From assembly GCF_025399895.1 (NCBI RefSeq), contig NZ_JAODUA010000007.1:62001-126000 (forward strand): a DNA stretch of 64,000 nt. Reading direction: 5' to 3'. Positions 59,845 through 64,000 of this stretch are shown in pieces. The position numbers and the translations under genes are program-made. Within the stretch, counting starts at the first letter, position 1. Every line of letters starts with the position of its first letter. Source of the stretch: Streptomyces sp. ASQP_92. GTDB lineage: Bacteria > Actinomycetota > Actinomycetes > Streptomycetales > Streptomycetaceae. The notes beneath the pieces are model-generated. The model had not been told where the DNA came from. It did no database searches and saw only the letters and a program-made list of their open reading frames with translations.

Positions 59845-60162
59845 AAGGGGTTGACACCGACGCCAAGGGCGTCAAGACCCCGCGCTCCCGTCGGGTCGGC
59901 CGGCGTCCGGTTCTGTTCCCTCGGATCCGGTCGCGGTGGAGGCGCCGGGCGGCCCTGCCGCGTCGCCACGGCCGCCCGGTTACGGCGCCGGGCGGCTGTG
60001 CCGTACCGGAACTCCACGCTTCCTGCCACGGAGGGGTGTGGCGGGCGAGCGCGTGGAGGATGGCCTGAATCGGCGACATCGTGAGCGGCGCGATCGGCGA
60101 CCGGGCCCGGCACACGGGGCCCTCGGGCCGCCCGGAGGCGTCCTTCCCGGGGGCGAATACCG

Positions 60163-60178
60163 GCCTCTAGGCCGGGCC
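60163..60178 (-). terminator. Hairpin at the TetR stop codon
   Basis: CCGGCC and GGCCGG pair around TCTA, with further G/C on both sides. The TetR stop lies in the loop. It may limit read-through into the downstream operon. Confidence 0.45.
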
Positions 60179-60772
60179 CGGCTCCTGCGCGGTGCCGGTG
60201 ACGGCCTGGGCGACGGCGATCGAGGCGGCCTTGATGCGGTCCATCGCCTCCGGGCCACCGCCCATGATCATGCGAGTGACCTGAGGAATGGCCAGCGGCC
60301 ATCCGACCAGCGCGGTGAAGACCAGGAGCAGGGCCTGTGGGTCGAGCTCCGGCAGGGTGCTGCCACCGATACCGCTGGCCTTCCCGAGCGCGTGCGCCTT
60401 GTGCTGGTAGTGCTCGGTGCGGGCGGCCTCGTCCGGGACGGGCACGCCGGGATGCTCCAGGGCCTCCCAGAGCAGCAGTCGCAGGATGGCCGGGTGTTCC
60501 TTGTGATAGGTGAACAGCCGGTCGATGTAGGTGGCGATGTCGTCCGACTCGGCGGGCGCCGGCACGGCCTCCGCCAGCTCTTCCAGGGCCCGGCCCAGGA
60601 CGAGCGTGAACAGCTTCTCCTTGTCGTCGTAGTAGAGGTAGATGGCCTGCTTGTTGGCCTTGGCCTCACGTGCGATGCGGTCGACCCTGGCACCGGAGAC
60701 CCCGTACTGGGCGAATTCCTCCAGTGCCGCTTGGTAGATCCGGTTCCTCGTCTGTTCTGATCGCGAGCTCAC
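60167..60772 (-). CDS. TetR family transcriptional repressor
   Basis: A 201-aa regulator. The N-terminal HTH is TRNRIYQAALEEFAQYGV, ARVDRIAREAKANKQAIYLYY. The rest is a variable ligand domain with DPQALLLVFTALVGWPLAIPQV, as in the TetR_C group for hydrophobic ligands. GTG 60772 has AAGGAG at ideal spacing. It diverges from the aldo/keto reductase-MFS-SnoaL operon with the operator between them. Because the same operator is found at 28030-28057, this one repressor probably governs both exporters, and through the leftward promoter there perhaps the kinase operon. Confidence 0.9.
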   Translation of the reverse strand: MSSRSEQTRNRIYQAALEEFAQYGVSGARVDRIAREAKANKQAIYLYYDDKEKLFTLVLGRALEELAEAVPAPAESDDIATYIDRLFTYHKEHPAILRLLLWEALEHPGVPVPDEAARTEHYQHKAHALGKASGIGGSTLPELDPQALLLVFTALVGWPLAIPQVTRMIMGGGPEAMDRIKAASIAVAQAVTGTAQEPGPA

Positions 60773-60868
60773 CCGGCAGCTCCTTCCTCGTCCGGCAAGT
60801 GTCACATGCGAGCCACCCCCTCCCCCCGCCCACCAGCGGCGACGAGCGGACGCGGCCCGGAACTAAAC

Positions 60869-60896
60869 CATCCAGTTGATTTAAACCAACTGGTTG
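60869..60896. promoter_or_regulatory. TetR-type operator, copy 2, with divergent promoters
   Basis: Arms CATCCAGTTG and CAACTGGTTG (one mismatch) surround spacer ATTTAAAC, the same 28-bp layout as at 28030-28057. A rightward promoter (TTGATT 60876, 18 bp, TAGAAC 60900) serves the aldo/keto reductase operon. A leftward one (TTGGTT 60889-60884, 18 bp, TAGTTC 60865-60860) serves the TetR gene. The operator covers both -35 boxes. Confidence 0.85.
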
Positions 60897-60949
60897 ATGT
60901 AGAACAGGAGCGTAGCCCTCCCGAGCACCCGGAAGTGAGGTCAACGGCT

Positions 60950-61759
60950 ATGGACATGCGTCGACTTGGCCATATCGGACCCCAGGTCCCCTGTGTCGGC
61001 CTAGGTACATGGCGTCGATTCGATCTCCCGCGGCCACAGGAGTACCTCGCCCGTCAGGTCGTGGAGCTGGCGCTCGAAAACGGTGTCCGGGTCTTCGACA
61101 CCGCGCCGGTGTACGGCCGGGCCGAGGAGGTCCTCAGCCGGGCACTGAGCGACCATCGTGACCGCGCCTATGTGGCGACGAAGATCTGGGCGGGTGAACG
61201 GCACACCGGACGACGGCAGTTCGAGCGTCAGCTCCACCTCTTCCAGGGGCGCGTCGATCTGCTCCAGCTCCACCACCTCATCGGCTGGCGGACCCACGCC
61301 GAGTGGATGCAGCAGGAGCGGGAGCGCGGCCAGATCGGCCAGCTCGGCCTCACCTACTGGCGCGACCGCGCCTTCGGCGGCGGCACGGCGGCCGAGCTGG
61401 AGGAAGCCATGCGCACCGGCGTCTTCGACGTCATCCAGATTCCGCTCAACCCGGTCGAGCGCGACATGGAGGAGCGCATCCTGCCCCTCGCCGATGAGCT
61501 CGGCATCGGCGTGATGGTGATGCGGCCCTTCGCCGAGGGAAGCCTCCTGTCCTCCTCGCGGCGCGCCGTGCCGCCGAAGGAGACCGGCTGTACTACGGCC
61601 TCCGAGGCCCTGCTGCGCTGGGGGCTCTCGGACCCGCGCGTCGATGTCACCGTGCCCGCGACCCTCGACCTCGCGCATCTGATCGCGAACACCGCCGCGG
61701 GCTCCGCGCCCCTGCTCGACGAGGAGCAGCGCACCGCGATCGCCGCGCTCTACCGCTGA
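60950..61759 (+). CDS. Aldo/keto reductase
   Basis: A 269-aa, (beta/alpha)8 NADPH-dependent oxidoreductase. It starts MDMRRLGHIGPQVPCVGLGTW; the catalytic residues are visible as FDTAPVYG (Asp, Tyr), TKIW (Lys) and LLQLHHLIGW (His). It is somewhat shorter than typical family members. It is the first gene behind the TetR-controlled promoter and has no counterpart in the cassette at 28 kb. It could reduce the 4-keto sugar or a carbonyl of the product, or detoxify it. The substrate is unknown. Confidence 0.85.
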   Translation: MDMRRLGHIGPQVPCVGLGTWRRFDLPRPQEYLARQVVELALENGVRVFDTAPVYGRAEEVLSRALSDHRDRAYVATKIWAGERHTGRRQFERQLHLFQGRVDLLQLHHLIGWRTHAEWMQQERERGQIGQLGLTYWRDRAFGGGTAAELEEAMRTGVFDVIQIPLNPVERDMEERILPLADELGIGVMVMRPFAEGSLLSSSRRAVPPKETGCTTASEALLRWGLSDPRVDVTVPATLDLAHLIANTAAGSAPLLDEEQRTAIAALYR

Positions 61760-61820
61760 GAACCAGGACAGGGGGCTCGGCCCCTCTGCCTGACCGTCCC
61801 CTCGCCTCCAAGGACTCCCC

Positions 61821-63062
61821 ATGTCGCATTCGGACACCGCCTCCGCGCAGGCCAAGACGTCAGTCGGCCCGCCCGCCACCCCGCCCGTGCGCCCGCTCCT
61901 CTTCCTCGTGATGGCGATCTGCAGCGGTGCCACGGTCGCCAACGTCTATCTCGCCCAGCCGCTGCTCGAACTCTTCGCCCGGGGGCTCGGCATCTCCTCC
62001 GCGTCCGCCGGAGTCGTCGTCACCTGCGCCCAGTTCGGCTACGCCGCGGGCATCCTCTTCCTGGTGCCGCTCGGGGACGTCCGCCGTCGCCGGCCCCTGC
62101 TGAGCGCCATGATCGCGGTCACCACGGTCCTGCTGCTCCTCGCGGCCGCGGCGCCCGGGCTGTCCGTGCTGGCCGCCGCCGCCGCACTGATCGGCGGCGT
62201 CACCGTCATCCCGCAGGTCCTGGTGCCGCTGGCCTCCGAACTCGCCCCGCCCGAGCGCCGCGCCTCCGTCGTCGGGAACGTCCAGATCGGCCTCATGACC
62301 GGCATCATCGGCTCCCGTGTCATCGGCGGTCTGGTCGGCGAGGCACTGGGCTGGCGCGCGGTGTACATCCTGGCCGCCGTACTGACCGCGCTGACCGGTC
62401 TGGTCACGCTGCTCCTGCTGCCCAAGGAGGGCCCCCGCACCGGCATGCCGTACGGGCAGCTCCTCGCCTCCCTGCCCCGCCTGCTGCGCCAGGAGCCCGC
62501 ACTGCGGCACGCCTGCGTCCTGCACGGCACCCTCTTCGGGGCCTACAGCGCGACCTGGACCACGCTGGTGCTGGTCCTCACCCAGGAGCCGTACGGCTAC
62601 AGCAGCGCGACCGCCGGACTCTTCGGACTGCTCGGCCTGTCCGGCGCGTTCGCCGCTCCCTGGGCCGGCCGCTTCATCGACCGCCGCGGCGCGGGCCCCA
62701 TCATCACCGCCGCGCTCGTCCTCGCGCTCGTCTCGGCCGGCGCCTACGCCCTCGGCGGCAGCACCCTCGCCTTCATGATCGCGGCGGTGCTCCTGGTCAA
62801 CGTCGCCGTGCAGTGGAGCCAGATCGCCAACCAGGCCCGCATCTTCAGCTATCTGCCCGAGGCCCGCAGCCGGGCCAACACCGTCTACATGGTCGCCGTC
62901 TTCCTCAGCGGCGCCATCGCGGCGGCCCTGGCCAGCGCCTGCTACGGCTCGTACGGCTGGACCGGTGTCTGCGCCGTACAGGCCCTGCTCGCCCTGTGCG
63001 GGCTCCTCGCCCTTCCGGCCATGCGCCGCTACGACCTCCGCCACGCGGGAGCCACCGCCTGA
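61821..63062 (+). CDS. MFS transporter, copy 2
   Basis: A 413-aa, 12-helix major facilitator protein, a close paralogue of the one at 28249 over its full length (shared SSATAGLFGL, SQIANQARIFSYLPE, RRASVV blocks). AAGGA lies upstream of the ATG. The N-terminal 20 residues differ most between copies. It is likely an exporter under TetR control. Confidence 0.87.
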   Translation: MSHSDTASAQAKTSVGPPATPPVRPLLFLVMAICSGATVANVYLAQPLLELFARGLGISSASAGVVVTCAQFGYAAGILFLVPLGDVRRRRPLLSAMIAVTTVLLLLAAAAPGLSVLAAAAALIGGVTVIPQVLVPLASELAPPERRASVVGNVQIGLMTGIIGSRVIGGLVGEALGWRAVYILAAVLTALTGLVTLLLLPKEGPRTGMPYGQLLASLPRLLRQEPALRHACVLHGTLFGAYSATWTTLVLVLTQEPYGYSSATAGLFGLLGLSGAFAAPWAGRFIDRRGAGPIITAALVLALVSAGAYALGGSTLAFMIAAVLLVNVAVQWSQIANQARIFSYLPEARSRANTVYMVAVFLSGAIAAALASACYGSYGWTGVCAVQALLALCGLLALPAMRRYDLRHAGATA

Positions 63063-63117
63063 CATCCGTCAGGCCTCCCGCCGCGTCCGAAGAAAGACAA
63101 GAGAGAAAGAGACAACC

Positions 63118-63501
63118 GTGACCTTCCCGGCCATGCCCAAGTCCGTCCTTCAGTTCTTCACCGCTTCCCAGGCCGGTGACGCCGACGCGTGGGCCGACTC
63201 CTTCGCCGAGACCGCCACCTTCCACGACCCGGTCGGCACGGACCCGATCGAGGGACGCGAGGCCATCCGCGCCTTCATCAAGTCCGTCATCCCGAACTTC
63301 GACCCCTTCCTCGGGCTTACGCCGCTGGAGGCGCACACCGTCGGAAACTCCGTCGCCGTCTCCTGGCGCGGTGCCGCGGTCTCCGTCGACGGCAAGCCCG
63401 TCAACTGGTCCGGAATCAACGTCTACGAAATCGACGAGAACGGTCTGATCGCCGAGGCCAAGGCGTACTTCAACCGGGCGGTGTTCGCGGCTCAGCTCTA
63501 A
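63118..63501 (+). CDS. SnoaL-like (NTF2-fold) protein, copy 2
   Basis: A 127-aa protein starting at GTG 63118, which aligns exactly with the ATG of the copy at 29572. Shared motifs are FPAMPKSVLQFF, IEGREAIRAFIKSVIPNFD and GKPVNWSGINVYE. The leader (AGAGAAAGAGACAACC) also resembles that of copy 1. The function is unknown but linked to the exporter in both cassettes. Confidence 0.86.
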   Translation: MTFPAMPKSVLQFFTASQAGDADAWADSFAETATFHDPVGTDPIEGREAIRAFIKSVIPNFDPFLGLTPLEAHTVGNSVAVSWRGAAVSVDGKPVNWSGINVYEIDENGLIAEAKAYFNRAVFAAQL

Positions 63502-63509
63502 CAAGTCGT

Positions 63510-63547
63510 GAGGGTGGGAACGCGACGAATTCGCTGTTCCCACCCTC
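63510..63547 (+). terminator. Strong hairpin after SnoaL copy 2
   Basis: GAGGGTGGGAAC and GTTCCCACCCTC form a 12-bp perfect stem; GCGA/TCGC extends the helix inside. It lies 9 bp after the stop codon. The following 130 bp are AT-richer and probably contain the promoter of the SARP gene. Confidence 0.85.
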
Positions 63548-63677
63548 GACGGCTGCCGCGGCGCCACTTCGCCACGTAGCAATTCGATCTTTTTCGCACT
63601 GATACCGATCAGAGAGCTGGAATGTCGGGGGACCAGCGTTGCTCGCCTCGCCACACTTCCTGGAAGGCTGAAGACAC

Positions 63678-64000
63678 ATGATCGAAACCGTTCTCGAAAA
63701 AAGCGCACCGGCACCACTCACATCGCACGACATCCAGGTGAAACTTCTCGGCGTCCCGGAAATCCTGGTGGACGACCAACCGGTCCCGCTCCGCGGCGAA
63801 ACGGCACGCAGGGTCCTGTGCCACCTCCTTCTGGCCTCACCGCGCGCGATCCCCAACCACCGCCTCATAGAGTCGGTCTGGGGCGGAGAAGAACCTGACA
63901 GCGCCATGGAGCAGATCCGGAAGATCGTGTCGAAGTTACGGCGGGACCTGCCCGGGGGGCGCGATCTCATCACGACGGAACTCGGCGGCTACCGCATCAC
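63678..64000 (+). CDS. SARP regulator, copy 2 (3' end beyond window)
   Basis: The first 107 codons of a second SARP. VKLLGVPEILVDDQPVPL, RGETARRVLCHLLLA, PNHRLIESVWGGEEPDSAM and QIRKIVSKLRRDLPGG match the winged helix of the protein at 30291. ATG 63678 has GGAAGG about 10 nt upstream. An in-frame TTA codon occurs at codon 87 (63936-63938), at the recognition region, so bldA dependence is expected. Whether the ligand-binding domain is also present cannot be seen. Confidence 0.85.
   Translation, partial: MIETVLEKSAPAPLTSHDIQVKLLGVPEILVDDQPVPLRGETARRVLCHLLLASPRAIPNHRLIESVWGGEEPDSAMEQIRKIVSKLRRDLPGGRDLITTELGGYRI

Larger units (their letters stand above)
59731..59853 (-). repeat. Copy 2 of duplicated promoter/leader block (partner 27735-27857)
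   Basis: This is the copy with the intact phosphomannomutase gene and so probably the original. It comprises the first ten codons of that gene, the short leader frame and the SARP-type repeats. The remaining part of the gap up to the TetR gene (59854-60166) has a GGCGCCGGGCGGC direct repeat (about 59941 and 59984) and nothing else recognisable. Confidence 0.9.

Overview
The window is high-GC actinobacterial chromosome, almost certainly Streptomyces. The signs are strong third-position GC bias, GTG/TTG starts, chains of 4-bp (ATGA/GTGA) overlaps, SepF-like and DUF6099-like proteins, KatG beside a Fur-type repressor, SARP regulators and rare TTA codons. No rRNA, tRNA, transposase, integrase or CRISPR was found.

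Region A (1-18.6 kb) is ordinary chromosome with catabolic, stress and housekeeping genes. It starts with an aerobic CoA-thioester aromatic pathway: a truncated 2-aminobenzoate/benzoate-CoA ligase, a PaaX-type repressor, a two-domain anthraniloyl-/salicylyl-CoA monooxygenase-reductase and an enoyl-CoA hydratase. Next come terB, an anti-sigma-type ATPase, arcA-arcB, an LLM flavin oxidoreductase with homocysteine S-methyltransferase, a MazG-like pyrophosphohydrolase with an AAA ATPase, a SepF-like protein, a Fur-family repressor, katG and a membrane-anchored PD-(D/E)xK nuclease.

Region B (18.6-64 kb, running off the right edge) looks like one undescribed biosynthetic gene cluster with three parts. 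(1) A minus-strand operon at 18657-27698 encodes a P-loop kinase, a GH3-type acyl-acid amido synthetase, two methyltransferases, a FAD monooxygenase, a possible class-I aminoacyl-tRNA-synthetase-like enzyme, an unknown protein, a LysR effector domain without its HTH, and an alpha/beta hydrolase. (2) A minus-strand operon at 59761-32336 encodes phosphomannomutase, RmlB, RmlA, a hexapeptide acyltransferase, a glycosyltransferase, a chorismate-lyase-like protein, a prenyltransferase-repeat protein, an amidohydrolase, two megasynthases and an acyl-CoA-dehydrogenase-like flavoprotein. (3) Plus-strand cassettes at 28.0-32.2 kb and 60.9-64 kb each carry an MFS exporter, a SnoaL-like protein and a SARP regulator; the second is preceded by an aldo/keto reductase and a divergent TetR gene.

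The megasynthases suggest the core chemistry. The first has a KSQ loading module and one fully reducing module. The second starts with a KS that keeps its Cys but has Ser for the first catalytic His, and with an AT that has Gly for Ser and a large internal deletion. It continues ACP-Cy-A(Cys)-PCP-TE. I infer a 2-methylpentanoyl-type chain passed on without extension, condensed with cysteine and cyclised to a 2-alkyl-thiazoline-4-carboxylate, then tailored with a dTDP-sugar, an acyl group and possibly a chorismate-derived aromatic acid.

Regulation ties the parts together. The promoter and first codons of the phosphomannomutase gene are repeated in front of the kinase operon, and both copies carry 11-bp-spaced direct repeats of the SARP type. 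A 28-bp TetR-type operator occurs at both plus-strand cassettes. Both SARP genes contain an in-frame TTA codon, which suggests bldA control. The first SARP is fused to an MmyB/MltR-like ligand-binding domain.
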